Shown in pieces: positions 23,051 through 34,530 of a DNA stretch of 64,000 bases. The notes beneath the pieces were generated by a model. That model ran no database searches. It worked only from the letters and a program-made list of their open reading frames with translations, and was not told the origin of the DNA. A program made the translations under genes and the position numbers. This DNA is from Odobenus rosmarus divergens (lineage: Eukaryota > Chordata > Mammalia > Carnivora > Odobenidae). Location: contig NW_004451419.1 of assembly GCF_000321225.1 (NCBI RefSeq), positions 299,791 through 363,790 of the forward strand, written 5' to 3'. Position 1 is the stretch's first letter, and each line of letters opens with the position of its first letter.

Positions 23051-24304
23051 TCAGCTTTTGCTCATCCACGAGGGGCTTCTCAAATGTTCTGAAGCAGATT
23101 TCCCTGATGGTTGAGAGGTCGCGGCTGGCTTCCTTGGGGCTGCCTGGGGCTCACGCAAGAAGGAAGACTCGCTCGACTTGGCGTCCCGGGAGTCGGTGAG
23201 GGCGGACGCGTCTGCCTCACCGGACAGGTCTTCTGTCGAGAAGTTGAGACTTCCAAGCTTGGCCAGAGAGTGTGAGCGTTTCAGTGGGGACGAGACGGTG
23301 AGGCCCGCCAGCCGGAGCCGGGTCTCAATCTCCTGCGTCCGCTGCTTCACCAGGCCTGGCTTGCCTCGGACGCTGTGGATGCTGTCACTGCTGGAGCTCC
23401 GCGTCAGGTTGGAGCTCATGGAGGAGGACGTGGGGGTGTAGCAGATGGTCTTCAAGAAGTCTTTCGAGAAGTGAGTGGTGTGATCCAGGCGGCAGAGGAA
23501 GGGAGTAGGGCTCTTGAGTGGGGCGCCTTCGAACGGAGGGGGGATGGCCTCTGACTTGTCATCGCTCCCTGCGAGGCTGGGCAGGGCCGGGGGCCCCGGC
23601 GGATGGGCAGGAGCCAGATCGGGGTTCTCCTCGGGGACGCTGGCCTCCAGCCTGCCGGCGGGGCCATCCCTGCAGGGAGACGCCGGGTCTGCGGGCGTGC
23701 CCCTCAGCCTCTCCAGTTCTTGAGTGTGCTTTCGGACCAAGCCCGCCTTCTGCAGCTGAATGATGGACTCCTGGTGCTGCATCAGGTAGCTGTTGCTTGT
23801 CGGCTTCTCGGCCTCTTTACTGAACAGAAGCCGCAGGTCCTTGGCCGGTCTCAGATCTTTCTTGGGCGGCGATTCATCCTTTGCTACGTCCATGCTTGGA
23901 GGGTTCTTATCACAGTGAGAATTCTTCAAAAGGAGGGACTTTGGCAGGACTTTTTGGGTTTCTCTGGAAGATTCCAAAAGGCTAGCTGGTAGTTCTGGGG
24001 CAGCCGCGGCCCCGGAGCCACCGACATCTGACCTCCTCGAGCCTGCTGGTGGTAGCAAAGGGGGACTCTCGCTTGGGCCAGAGGCCAGTTTCTCTAAAGC
24101 TCGGGATCTGCTGGACGTGTGGGCCACAGGGGAGGAGGTGAGGTGGGGCAGGAAGGTTGGCTGGGTACAGATGGCGGGAGCTCCAGGGTTCTCGCCCCGC
24201 TCCCTGAAGGCCTCAGGAGCCCCACTGGCTACAGGGTACACGCAGTCGGCACAGGATTTGTAGGAAGGCTTCACCTTGTTAAGGATCCCGAATATAGCAT
24301 CGTG
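23051..24304 (-). CDS. SSH1: SSH1 exon 15, terminal coding part with stop
   Basis: This terminal exon contributes 417 codons plus TGA at 23051-23053. It starts HDAIFGILNKVKPSYKSCAD after a TTTCAG acceptor and ends RSPSWMSKS. Conserved blocks include SYLMQHQESIIQLQKAGLVR, the Ser-rich LTRSSSSDSIHS and LKRSHSLAKLG. The last two correspond to the region of the human 14-3-3-binding phosphoserines (Ser937 and Ser978), so that control appears retained; this is inference from motif conservation. An in-frame open stretch continues upstream into the intron and is not coding. Confidence 0.97.
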   Translation of the reverse strand, partial: HDAIFGILNKVKPSYKSCADCVYPVASGAPEAFRERGENPGAPAICTQPTFLPHLTSSPVAHTSSRSRALEKLASGPSESPPLLPPAGSRRSDVGGSGAAAAPELPASLLESSRETQKVLPKSLLLKNSHCDKNPPSMDVAKDESPPKKDLRPAKDLRLLFSKEAEKPTSNSYLMQHQESIIQLQKAGLVRKHTQELERLRGTPADPASPCRDGPAGRLEASVPEENPDLAPAHPPGPPALPSLAGSDDKSEAIPPPFEGAPLKSPTPFLCRLDHTTHFSKDFLKTICYTPTSSSMSSNLTRSSSSDSIHSVRGKPGLVKQRTQEIETRLRLAGLTVSSPLKRSHSLAKLGSLNFSTEDLSGEADASALTDSRDAKSSESSFLREPQAAPRKPAATSQPSGKSASEHLRSPSWMSKS

Positions 24305-25454
24305 CTGAAAGGGGACAAGGACATCGTGAGTATACAACAGCGAGCCAGAGAAGGGTGTGTGGGACTGGGTAGGGCACTGGAGAGGCAGTGCCTCCCACCC
24401 CCCCCTCCAGTCAGTGCAGGAACACAGGCCTCTTGGAACCCACTCAGCCATGAACAGTGGTGGTTGGAGATGCTGAACCCAACTTTCCAGAAGCTACGTG
24501 ACTACGATCCTGGGCAAACCTCCGGCCACACAGCCAGCATGATCAGGGGCACAGCCTGCTCAACCCTGCCTTCAACATCTCACGTGGGCGCCTCTCCCTT
24601 TCTTTCCCTTTCAGAAAGAATCTGTGCTTGGGGAGTACGTAGCCTGAAAACGGGGCTCTTCCCTGCTAGCATGAACACAGCTAGCTCCAAAGAATCACCA
24701 TGTAGCCATTGGCTGTGGTCTTCACAGTGGAGGTGGTCAAAGGCAAAAATGGCTTTGGAAAGACTCCAGTACAGACCCAAACACGGGTGCTCACAGCCCC
24801 GGATAAGGGAGCCAGGCTGAGGTGGGTTTTACAGACCAATAGGGAACATGTCTGCATTGTTTTCTGAGGAAAGCCACCTGCCTCTAGGCGAACGTGCCAT
24901 GTGCCTCCACATCGGGCCCTTCCGACGGGCAGGGTAACTGCTCACCTCCCTCACACGCCCATCGACAGACAACAGGGCCGCTCCTATGGGCTGAGGTGAA
25001 CAGTGGTTTAGCTGCGAGATTCCCAAGCTGGCCTAAAACAAAGGCCCCTTGGCAAAGGGCTGCTGGTCCATGTTTCTCCCTGCCCCCTGCCCACGGCCCT
25101 GACCATCACGGCCTAATCCCATCCTGTGTCACAGATGTAGGTCCCCCAAGACAAGAAGTCATGGGTGGTCCAATACTGGAGGAATCATAAGGAAACCCAG
25201 CCATGATTCCTAGAGGCTGCAGGGGAGCACACGGAGAGCGTGTGGTGGGGGAGGCCAGATCTCCTAACCTAGTCAGGATTCCTGGGTCAACCAGTGAGAC
25301 CTGACCACCCCCGAACTCTTGACCCAGAAATTTTTCTGAAGCTCTGACTGAAGTTTTCTCCTAAAACCTTTAGAACCGAATGTTCTAAAATGTGGTTAGA
25401 ATGTCTCACGGTTGGAGATTTAGGACTACCTTTCGGAGCCCAAGGAGCAATAGG

Positions 25455-25740
25455 GTGGGAGCAAATTCACTCATCCGACTCATATTTAGGGAGCGCCTGT
25501 CACGCGTCAGGACCGGCGTCAGGCACAGGGGCTGCAAACAAGACACGGTCCCTGCCCTCAGAGGGTCTAGTGTGGACCAGAAAACTGAGTGACAAGTGAC
25601 AGGATGGAGAGGGGTGAGCTCAAAGTCTTCTGCAGAGGGAAGGCTTCCCTGAGGAGCCGAACCTCAGCTGAGACCCTTGGGACAAGCAGGTGCTGACCAG
25701 GCAGAGGGGAGGAGAGAAGGCACAGTCACCTTGCAGCTGA
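25455..25740 (-). repeat. L2 LINE 3' fragment in SSH1 intron 14
   Basis: TTAGGGAGCGCCTGTCACG, CAAACAAGACACGGTCCCTG CCCTCAGAGGG and GAAGGCTTCCCTGAGGAGCC occur in the order of an inverted L2 3' end. Confidence 0.65.
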
Positions 25741-26439
25741 ACCCCTCACCAACCTGGCACCGTAGTCAGCAAAGAGGAGTTGAACAAGTGAATGAGTGCT
25801 CGTCTCTTGGTCCTCCTATTCTCTAGAGAACCTCACCCATTCAATCCAACTCTGGCCAGGAAAGCCAGGCCATCCTTCATGTCTCTCCTTACCCACGCCT
25901 CTCCTGTTCTTCATCCCACGACCCACCCGGTGCCGTTTCAGACTGATGGACAGTCCTGGACAGACGTTTTGTATCAACTGTCTTTATAGGTATTTGCTCT
26001 TTGAGGGAAGGGTGAGTGGCGGGAGAAATTCACCAGTAAGTAACATCTGGTACTTCCCGTTTCGTTTGTATTAGAACATGGGAAAGACAAACCCTCTGGA
26101 TGTGGGAATGCACTGCCGAGTGCTCTCACCTGTGAATCCCGGCCGTCTCGGAAGATGGGCGGGGAGGCCTGGGGAAGTGAAGCTCCTTGGCCCGGGCCGC
26201 GGCAAGAGCCGGTGCAGAGCGAGGGTGGGACCCGGGAGCGGGCCGCACAGCACACCGCTCATGACACCAGCCTCAGCTCCCGGGCCCCCCGGAGGAGGGG
26301 AGAGCCTGGCGGATTTAATAATTTTCTGAGCAAGGGCCAGCTTGCTAAGACCATGTTGCAGAAACCCACCGAACAGGACAGCCACGTGGGACTAATGGAG
26401 TCAAGCATTAGAGTAGGAGTTGGAAGACCAGATATTTGA

Positions 26440-26665
26440 TGATACTGAGCAATTACTACCCATTTCTTCAAGGTGGTATTGTGGTTATGTTATAGACGGA
26501 AGTATCTGTGAACGAAGCGACCCAGCTGGGGTTTGGTTCAAGATGATTCAGAGTGTGGGGAAACTGAGTGGGGCGGGGATGAAATAGGAATAGCCTTGTG
26601 TTGATAAACGTTGAAGCTGGGTGGTAAGTTTTGTTGTACATTTTACGTAAGAAAGAGACCAAGCT
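26440..26665 (+). mobile_element. Possible old LINE (L1/HAL1-type) 3' end in intron 14
   Basis: GTATTGTGGTTATGTTATAGACGG, GTGTTGATAAACGTTGAAGCTGGGTGG and GTTGTACATTTTACG have the order of an L1/HAL1 3' end. The resemblance is clear but diverged. Confidence 0.5.
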
Positions 26666-26839
26666 GAAAGCTCTGACCAAGCCGTGAATGAGGCGCATTG
26701 GGGGGGGGGGGGCTGCAGGGATGAGCGCCAGGCCCTGCACACCCCCAACCCACGGTACGCCTGCACTCCCAGGCGCCCTGAAGCCGCGCTCGGGGAACGC
26801 CCGCTGCCCTCGCCCTCCGCGCCGGCCCCCCTTGCCCAC

Positions 26840-27407
26840 CTCGAAGTCATCGGGACAGCTCCTCTTGCTGTTGTTGTTGTTAAGGTTCTCCCGGTTGAGC
26901 AGGCTTTTATCGGGCTGGGGTGGGGGCCGCCCCCACTGCCCTGCCCCTGGGGCCTCCTCCCCTTCCATCTCTTCCACCTGCTGCAAGGAGCCGCTCCGGG
27001 CCTTAGGGCTCCCGGACTCCAGCTTCTTCCTCACTTCCTTCTCGCAGAGTCCAGAAGCTTCCTGGGGATGTCTGGCTGGCGTGTGTGCCTCAGTTGGCTC
27101 GGCCGCTTCCTCCAACAGAGCATCCCTCTCCAGATCCTCCAGGTGGACCAAGCTGCCGGGTTCGTCGTTGGGGGAAGGCAGGAGGGGGTCTGAGAGCCGC
27201 CGGAAGCAGCAGGGGAGAGTGGGGCCTCCTGGGGCCCCGCTGTCTGGGAAGGCGGGCTGGGCAGCATCGTCCAGGCAGGGCAGCCGGGCCTCCGGGGTGC
27301 CGTCCAGGGTCTCCGGCAAGAAGCCCCCCGACCCTGCAGGGTCGTCCGCAGGCTGCTGGAGGCAGGTCTTGCTCTGCTGGCGCCACAGCTTGTTGTGCCG
27401 TTGTTTG
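26840..27407 (-). CDS. SSH1: SSH1 exon 14 (proximal regulatory tail)
   Basis: This 568-nt exon begins KQRHNKLWRQQ just after the phosphatase domain and ends SKRSCPDDFE. It is rich in Pro, Glu and Ser, with CCFRRLSDPLLPSP as its best conserved block. The tail region is where Slingshot-1 is regulated by phosphorylation and contacts actin (family knowledge). The acceptor is CCGCAG|C, completing AG|C for Ser, and the donor is GAG|GTGGGC in phase 0. It is GC-rich, so other frames are open, but only this frame joins its neighbours. Confidence 0.97.
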
Positions 27408-28754
27408 CTGCGGGGGAGGAAGGGCAGAGGAAGGTCATGGGGGCCAGTACCCTGAGGGTCCCGGGAGGGACAGCAAGACACAGCCCACGGCTGACAGATG
27501 GCGCTAGGACGCTCAAGCCCCTTGGCTCCCGGCAGCAGCCCTCAGTGACTCTGCCATGCAGTGACAATGTGGCAGACCCGTGACGGCGGCCTAGACCTTG
27601 GGTACCATCAGGGTCTCGCTGTTCTGCCTCATCCTGTGAACTTAGCCACGCCACCGCCCGTCCCACCTCTGAGGCCCTCCATCTGTCAGGAGAGTAATAA
27701 TCCTCTCCTCCCTATCCTGTAGGGAGGTAGCGGGGACCGAAGCAGAGAGCACGTGGAGATTTTTGGGTAAACACATAATGCACATCAAGTTGGGACGACT
27801 GGAGAAAACCACAAGATTTTTTTTTTTTTTGGGGGGGTCAGAAAGATGACAGGTCACTTTTAAAAATAAGTCTTATGATACCGTGGTAGTATGGTTATAA
27901 CACATTTTTAATGTAAGGGTCAAAAAAAAAAAAAAGGAAGAGAAAATTTTAATGTGAAATCAGGTAAGTAAGGCACCTGCATGACCCTTGGGGCACCTGT
28001 ACCAACACCCTGCAGGGGTGCGGGCTCCGATGAGAGGAGATGCGGACAGGACAGTGTGAATTAAGGGCCTGTGGTTTGCAACGCATGGGAGCACCATGAC
28101 CATTTGAGACCGCTCCGTGTGCCCGTTCCAGGCAAGGCCAAGAGGGCCCCCAGACGGGGCTGCAAGTCAAAGTCACTGCCTTGTGGCTGTGACCTCGGCC
28201 TGAAGACCCCTGATGAGGCTGTGGAGGCTGCAAGCCCCTGATGGCAGCAAGTGTCTGAAGGGCTAAGGGAAAGGAGGCAGGATGCCCATGCCTCCACCCC
28301 CTCCTCATCGTCCTGGGGCCCCGCCTGGGGATCTGTCCAGTCACTCCCTGGGTGACAGTAAAGGGACTCCAGAGCTGTTTTCAGACCCCATTCCACCCTG
28401 CCAGGGCACTCCTGCTTGCTCACACTCGGCCAAGAAGCCCGTGGACTGAGCCTGTGGCCTCCTCATAATACCAGTCAGAAATAATCCAGGGAGAAAGGGA
28501 ATCCCAGGTGCAGTGGGGATCCGCCTCCACAGGGCCTCCCCGCACCGTAGCCTTGGGGGCCGGCAGACCCGGGTGTGCTCTCTCCCATGTGCTGCCCGCC
28601 GGCTGTATGATGTGGGACATCCTAACCTCCAGCGTCAGCTCATTCCCCCCATACGCTGGGGATACCCTGTCCTGGGCAGACCTTTTCTGGGTGGGGGTTA
28701 GAGATTTCAAAAGCTCCGTATTTTTATTCACCACGAGCCAGGTCTAGCCCGGCA

Positions 28755-28990
28755 TCTGCAGAGGTAAACCTGCACAGTCCTCAGGTAAATCTCACAACAG
28801 CCCTACCAGGTGGGCTTGGCCTGCAAACTCAGAAGAGGAAACCAGGGCCGGGGGAGATGGGCGAGCTTGCCCTACGCGGCCCGGCTCGTCGGTGCTGGAA
28901 GCCAGTTGGCTCTGCGGCATCGGAACTGCCCTGTGGCGAAGCCTGGCTTGGGGCTCAGCACAAAGCAGATGCTCAGGAAACGGGGACGGC
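28755..28990 (-). repeat. MIR SINE remnant in SSH1 intron 13
   Basis: AAATCTCACAACAGCCCTACC and CAGAAGAGGAAACCAGGGCC are inverted MIR-like. The rest of intron 13 (27408-28750) shows A/T runs near 27820 and 27920 but no recognised element. Confidence 0.5.
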
Positions 28991-29259
28991 CATGTGCCTC
29001 TGCCGCCCATGATGTCATGCCTTGGACGAGGAGGCGCGCACCGTTCCCTCCAGCAGCAAAACAGCTTTCTGTGTGTGCCAACAAAATCAAACAGATCCCT
29101 CCTGGAAACCACTAATCAAACCCCAAACAATAGCTGTTTTTCTCAGTCCGGCTCCCCCCCAACCCCCCCAAAGGCGGGACTTTAGCTGCAGAGGCTGCTG
29201 CCAGGCCGGACAGGAGCCCGCTTGGTTCTGCCAACCCTTCCCCGCAGACGTTCACCCAC

Positions 29260-29460
29260 CTCGCGTCCAAGATGCCTTCATACTCAGACAGCTGCCTCAT
29301 AAAGCCCGCGTTGGGCCGTGTAATGCTGCGCTTCTGCTTCACGTAGTTGTACGCTTTTTCCAGAGGCCAGCCAAATTCCTTCATTGCATAGGCTATGACC
29401 GTGGAAGCCGATCGGCTGACACCCATTTTGCAATGTACCAGGCACTTGGAATGGTTCCTC
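29260..29460 (-). CDS. SSH1: SSH1 exon 13 (catalytic loop)
   Basis: This 201-nt exon carries the phosphatase signature HCKMGVSRSAST. The nucleophilic Cys codon is at 29430-29432 and the phosphate-binding Arg codon at 29412-29414, the exact C-X5-R spacing, so the enzyme looks catalytically intact. The exon continues EFGWPLEKAYNYVKQKRSIT, RPNAGFMRQLSEYEGILDA, completing the domain. The acceptor is CTGCAG|G and the donor is AG|GTGGGT, splitting a Ser codon. Confidence 0.98.
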
Positions 29461-31028
29461 CTGCAGAGGCGGGGGACAGAGTCCAGAAATTTCCAGAATT
29501 TCATTCTGTCAGGTTTTACCCAATGCATTTTGTTTTTCTTTAAACCCTGAAGTTATCTCAGTGCCCAGACCCCACCACCCCCGCCACGTCCTGATATTTA
29601 TGCAGCAGATGGCCACACACCCTCGAAAGGAAATACCTTCACTGCAAAATCAATTAGCACACAATGGGAAATCGAGATAAATCTGTCCTTGCCTTGCCCA
29701 GCAGTGCAGGGAGGGCTCCCAAATTGGGCTGCCCTCAGGGACAAAGCGGGACCGCTGGGATGGGCCAGGAGACCAGAAACTCTTGCAGGAAGCAAAGGGG
29801 CAGCGAAAGGGGCTGCTGCAAAAGCTACACAGCTGCCGCAGGAGATGAAGATGGGCAATGGGTGACTGCAGAGAAAACGGGGTCAGCAAATGGAAGGGTG
29901 TGAGGCCCTCGGGAGGGCAGGATGCTCGCCAGGCAGGGAAGGTCGAGGAGCTAGAACAAGGAGGGCAGCACCCTGGACTCGGGACGAGGGGAAGAAGGCA
30001 GGGGGATCGGTCATTTGTAAGGAGGCGGTAGTGGCCTGGGCGGGGCTGATGTCACAGGAATGGCAAGGCCGTGTTTCTCGAGACTTCGGGGGCTCAAGAA
30101 TGGGAGGGTACACGATGCTGGAAGGGGCTGCACCTGGGAAGCTTTATTTGTACAGGAGGCAGACCCACCAGCCTGCCTGTTTACACTGGAACCAGCTGGC
30201 CCGTCAGGTGGGTCTGGGCTCCTTTCCTAGACCCCAGGCTTCAGATTCATCCCCGTTTGTCAGTGCATTTTGTTCTGTTTTTGTTTTTTTGTTTGACTGC
30301 TGGCCTGGAATCTATGCCCCAGGAATGCAAACAAACTAAGATTCGGTAAGGACATGTTATGGAGCTTTGACCTCAAGAGGTATGAAGCAGAAGACAGGGT
30401 TTCTCTTGATAGCATTGCAAAGGGTTCTCTCTCTCTCTGTTCTGAATTTCAGTGAGGCAGAGTTGTCCCATAGGAGAATAAGGGGAGGACAGAAGACAGG
30501 GTGATGCCAGGAACAGGCTCAGGGCGATGGGGACCTCTGACGGTCTGTCCCATTCCATGAACAAGAAAACTGCACTAACTCAGGTGCAGAAGGCGGGCCA
30601 GCCCTCGCGGCCTCTGCCTGAGCAGCTTTCTCTGGGGAAGCAGCCCCAAAGGTGTTCATAGTCCACGCAAGACCTGGCCTGTCCTCCTCCCTCCTTTGGC
30701 TCAGCGACTCCCCGTAGACAGAGCTCCAAAGAGTGTCCACGAGATTACAGATCCTTGCCTGGAAGCAGTGATGATGACAGAAGTGGGATCCAATGTCACA
30801 GTCGATGACAGGGGAAACAGGCTCACTGGGGCCCCCACCCTGAGAAGATCAGTGACTGTGCCTTTTTGGTGTTAGGGGGTCCTGTGGTCTAAAACCAGAG
30901 GTCCACCAGACATCAAAGGCTCCACAAACCAGAGATGTCTGAGTCTGGGACTACCATTAATTTCTGCCCAGCTGGCATCCGCCAGTTACTTCCTCAGACT
31001 AGCCTCTTTGGCTTCTCCATCCACTTAC
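29461..31028 (-). other. SSH1: SSH1 intron 12
   Basis: Bounded by AA|GTAAGT and CTGCAG|G. I see no recognisable repeat or gene inside it; a short (CT)n run is at 30425-30440. Confidence 0.9.
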
Positions 31029-31175
31029 TTTGCTTTGTTTATGAAATGGTACGCTTCGTTCCAGTGGGCAAGAAGGTCTGTTGTCTCTTCATCGTAGACG
31101 CGAATGTTATGATACGCAAATAAGCCAGGAAAAAAATTATCTATTTCTCTGGTGACATTTAAAATGTAGTCCACA
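31029..31175 (-). CDS. SSH1: SSH1 exon 12 (phosphatase core, first half)
   Basis: This 147-nt exon reads VDYILNVTREIDNFFPGLFA, then YHNIRVYDEETTDLLAHW and NEAYHFINKA. It holds the VYDEETTD region, where dual-specificity phosphatases place the general-acid Asp; assigning the exact residue is inference. The acceptor is TTACAG, where T completes GG|T, and the donor is AA|GTAAGT. Confidence 0.97.
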
Positions 31176-32585
31176 CTGTAAGGAGAAAAAAAAAAATAAA
31201 GAACAAATTTGGAGAATCAGAATGAGGAACTACAAAAAGACAAAGTAACAGAAAACTGAGCAAGGAAAAAATTAAATACATACTCATAAAGCGTACATGT
31301 TTACGGTGGGACTTTGGTTTTTCCTTAAAGAGTAATTTTTTTTTTCCAAATGTCCTCTATACGATGAGAATGTATTATACTTATAACAAAGAACAAATTT
31401 CTTTGTAAAAAAAAACTTACAAAAAAAGTTCAAAGCATTGCTGAGCAATGTGAATTCTGGAAACGAGACATATGTATTACTTAAATATATTTTCAGACAC
31501 ACTCAAAGTTTCAAACTTCGTAACGGTTATTTATTAATATATAAAGGCTTAAAAAAAATGAAGTCTCTACTTTTAAATAGCTAAGAGAGTAGAATATATC
31601 CATCCATTATTTATGTCCTTGAGAATTGCCTTAAACCTTGAAACAAGGCAGACTACAAATAAATAAATAAACAGTGGGGAGGGTCTTCGAACGCATGTTC
31701 TCTAGACTTGATACTTATATTCCCGGAAGACCAAAATAATTCAGGAGTTAGAAAATACCTCAAATAGGGTTTGTAAGAGAATACTTATAAATGCTTTACA
31801 AAATACCTTTCAAAATCATTTATTTATTCCCAGCCAGAGAAAGCATAGATGGTATCACTCTACATTTTAAGAAAACTTTCTGTTGAAAGAACACATCTTA
31901 ACCAGTTCTAAAGATATATTTTAAGATTTGTTTAGTCTTGATTTTTAAATGCAGTAATTCAAGAATGCCATCATGTCAGACCCACAGAATGGTGATTTTG
32001 TGGCTGTGTTGTTTAAAAAAAAATGTCCAGACATCTGTTCTTGAAGGTCTAGATTTAAACATTTTTTTTTTTTTTTTTTAAATTCCTGCTGCTGGGCATT
32101 TCTCAGACTGAGATGGGCATATGTTTCTGACCAACACTGAGTATTTAGCCGCCAGATTCCCACCAGGCCCCAAAGTCTAACCTCAGGGACAACCAGGAGT
32201 GGTCCTGGGACCAGAGTTGCCGACTGGCCCCACAGGTGTGTGTGTGTCCACGCTAGGACTGCCAGCACCTGTGCTGGGGTGGGGGGGGGAGGGCAGTGGG
32301 GCCCAGGAGGGGGCTTGTGGCCCTACCAGCATCCAGGCTGTCCTCTGCCACTGGAGTGTGACTGAGAATCGTTCTTGGTGACACACACAATCCCACAGAA
32401 CCCCGTTAAGATCTAAAACGCATGAATTATTCAGGAGGTGGCATTTTGAAGCACATCTGCTTAGCTATGCAAATCAGCCCAGCCCTTGGAGATGGGAGAC
32501 AGGGTGCAGGCAGTTATAAGGGCTCAACCTTGGGGGTTTCTAAGCTGCCTGGAAGGACAAGGGGGGACGAGGGGAGCAGACTCAC
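31176..32585 (-). other. SSH1: SSH1 intron 11
   Basis: Bounded by GG|GTGAG and TTACAG|T. The exon-12 side (31180-32080) is AT-rich with several A or T homopolymers; no element is identified. Confidence 0.9.
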
Positions 32586-32632
32586 CCTGAGCCCTGCAGT
32601 TCCTCCAGATTGGATGCATTCCATTCAGAGCC
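32586..32632 (-). CDS. SSH1: SSH1 exon 11 (47-nt micro-exon)
   Basis: This 47-nt exon encodes GSEWNASNLEELQGS and two bases of a Gly codon, the conserved N-terminal loop of the Slingshot phosphatase domain. The acceptor is CCCCCAG and the donor is GG|GTGAGT-like (GG|GTGAG). It is too short for ORF-based detection. It was found by looking for the residues that must link LYL in exon 10 to VDYILNV in exon 12. Skipping it would shift the frame. Confidence 0.96.
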
Positions 32633-33029
32633 CTGGGGGACAGATCACACAAACCCCCGTGAGTGTCACATGTCCGCCTCAGAGCTGCTTAGGGGATGCA
32701 TGGGTGGGCCAGCCCTGGGTGGGGGAGGGTTATTTCACGGGCCCTTGGCCTTAGATGGGCGGACAGAACTAAAAGAGGCTGCTAGCCAAGCAGCTTCCGG
32801 AGGCATTCCCGGCGTCGTCAGCCTGCGTGGAAGGCCCTGGCTGTCCCTTGGCCTTCAGGGAACGGCAAAACCTGTACCTCCGCCCCCCCACCACGTCCTT
32901 TCCTAAGGCTCCGGCACGGTCCTGTCACCAGAGGCAATGACCTCCGGCTTCCCGCTCAGGAGAGGGCACTTTCACACACCACTAATTTACAGCAGGAATC
33001 TGTCTACCTTTTCAGGCAAGTATTTTTTA

Positions 33030-33580
33030 AAAGTTCCCACCCTCTGACCCAGTGGTTCCACATACAAACAGCTGCCCTGAGGAAACATCCAGAATTCGCA
33101 CGTAGATTTATGCACGAGGATATTTATGGTTATTTGCGAGGACAAACAATGAGAACAACTTAGAGGTCCGACAAGAAGAAACTAGTAAAATAAATGATGA
33201 TGATGATGAAGCCACACGATGGGGCAATTAAAAATAAATTGTACTTTGGGTGGCTATTTAACGAAATGGGGAAACGCCGCATAATGAAAACAACTTAAAA
33301 AAAGAAAAACAGGACACAAAACTATATAAACATTATGATTCTTTCCTTTCCTTTCTTTTTTTTTTTTTTAAAGAAGCTATATAGACATAAAAAGAAAAAA
33401 CCCAGAAGATGGGAAAAAAATATACTAAAACGTTAACAGTAACTACATCTAGATTTGCAAAATTGGGAATGCTTTTTACTTTCTTCTTTGGAGTTACTGG
33501 TGTTTCTGAACCTTCTATAACATGTTTTAATTTAATGCCTTTTAAAGCATATTATAAAACGAACCCTCCATTTCTGAGCT
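33030..33580 (+). mobile_element. Old L1 3' fragment (L1M-type)
   Basis: CTGACCCAGTGGTTCCAC, AGATTTATGCACGAGGATAT, ACAATGAGAACAACTTAGAG and AAACAGGACACAAAACTATATA follow the order of old L1 3' ends. The later AAAACGTTAACAGTAACTACAT to TCTATAACATGTTTTAATTT continues the same element. It is heavily diverged. Confidence 0.75.
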
Positions 33581-34056
33581 TCCCAGGAACACAGAAGGGG
33601 AAAAAACAAAGAAAAAGCTATCACTTCGCTCTTAGGCAATGCAAATGACACAGAGTTGTGAAGAAGAAGAGGCCCCCCGCCAAGTCTCCCTAGAAACTTC
33701 CTTTCCCAGGAGGGCAGACCCCTCAGGACGCAGGGGCCCCAGGGGGCCGAGTGGGGCTGGTAATGTGCGGGTGTTTTTCATGCTGGAGGGGGAGGCTCAA
33801 ATATAAAAATTCCTTTAGTTATCTCTCATGGAAAAAGTGACAGAGAGCACCAAACCGCACTGAAAAAAATAATGAAAGCTCACTACATCTGTGAGCATCC
33901 TCCTGTTGTGATCACCACCTAGTGGAGAGACAGCCTGCCTTCTGTTGTTTCCACTAGGAAAAACCACCAACTTCCCTGGGAGATTAGAGCCCAGGGCTGC
34001 CTGACGGCTTTCTCAAGATATAGGCTTCAAATCCACACGTTCATATACGTTTTAAT

Positions 34057-34210
34057 ACAAACGTTAAACATACATATATATATGCATGTACATATATGTA
34101 TATACATATACACACACATTCACAAATATGAATTGACATACACAAATATATTAAGTATATATATTTGAGATATATATATATTTAATATACTAAGTATATA
34201 TCACTAACAT
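34057..34210. repeat. AT-rich cryptic simple repeat in SSH1 intron 10
   Basis: Mixed (AT)n, (ACAT)n and TATATATTTAATATA tracts make up about 150 bp of low-complexity sequence. Confidence 0.9.
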
Positions 34211-34329
34211 GCGTTTGGAGAGCCATTAATTAATTCCTGTGGGCAGAAAACAAGATCGTTCATGCCTTCAGCAGCAAATACACTTCCTCCACTTTCCCAG
34301 GAAGTCATTTTTGCTGTAACAATGGTTGC

Positions 34330-34530
34330 CGTGTTTATTAGTACCTACAGAAAGAACACTTGGTGCTTGAAGAATGTCTCTTACTTAATCCTCACAATCA
34401 TCCTGTGGGATGTACCTGTGGTACAGAATGAAGGAGAAAAGACCAAGAGGCTCGCTCCCCTCACACAGCTGTTTCAGCTGGGGAGTGGGAACTTGGCCCT
34501 GGCGGGTCTGACTTTCATCACACTGTACCA
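34330..34530 (-). repeat. MIR SINE remnant in SSH1 intron 10
   Basis: CTTACTTAATCCTCACAATCATCC TGTGGGATG, CAGAATGAAGGAGAAAAGACC and TCACACAGCTGTTTCAGCTGG form an inverted MIR. Confidence 0.7.

Larger units (their letters stand above)
24305..26839 (-). other. SSH1: SSH1 intron 14
   Basis: The intron lies between GAG|GTGGGC and CTTTCAG|CAC. It contains the L2 and LINE-like pieces listed and a G13 run on the plus strand at 26700-26712, about 127 bp from the exon 14 donor. No SINE is present. Confidence 0.9.

Noticed and set aside
23051..24451. Reading the last SSH1 exon as an independent 466-residue gene starting MAEWVPRG
   Set aside because: The first 49 codons are intron 14. The TTTCAG acceptor at 24305 joins in frame to exon 14.
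24119..24820. 233-codon open frame on the plus strand across the SSH1 exon 15 boundary
   Set aside because: It is a shadow of the real minus-strand exon extending into the intron, with no matching protein.
26684..27455. Long plus-strand open frames opposite exon 14
   Set aside because: Antisense shadows of the GC-rich SSH1 exon 14.
29112..29528. Reading the phosphatase exon as a stand-alone 138-residue protein starting MHWVKPD
   Set aside because: The first residues are intronic. The acceptor CTGCAG and phase match to exon 12 show that the exon begins at 29460.
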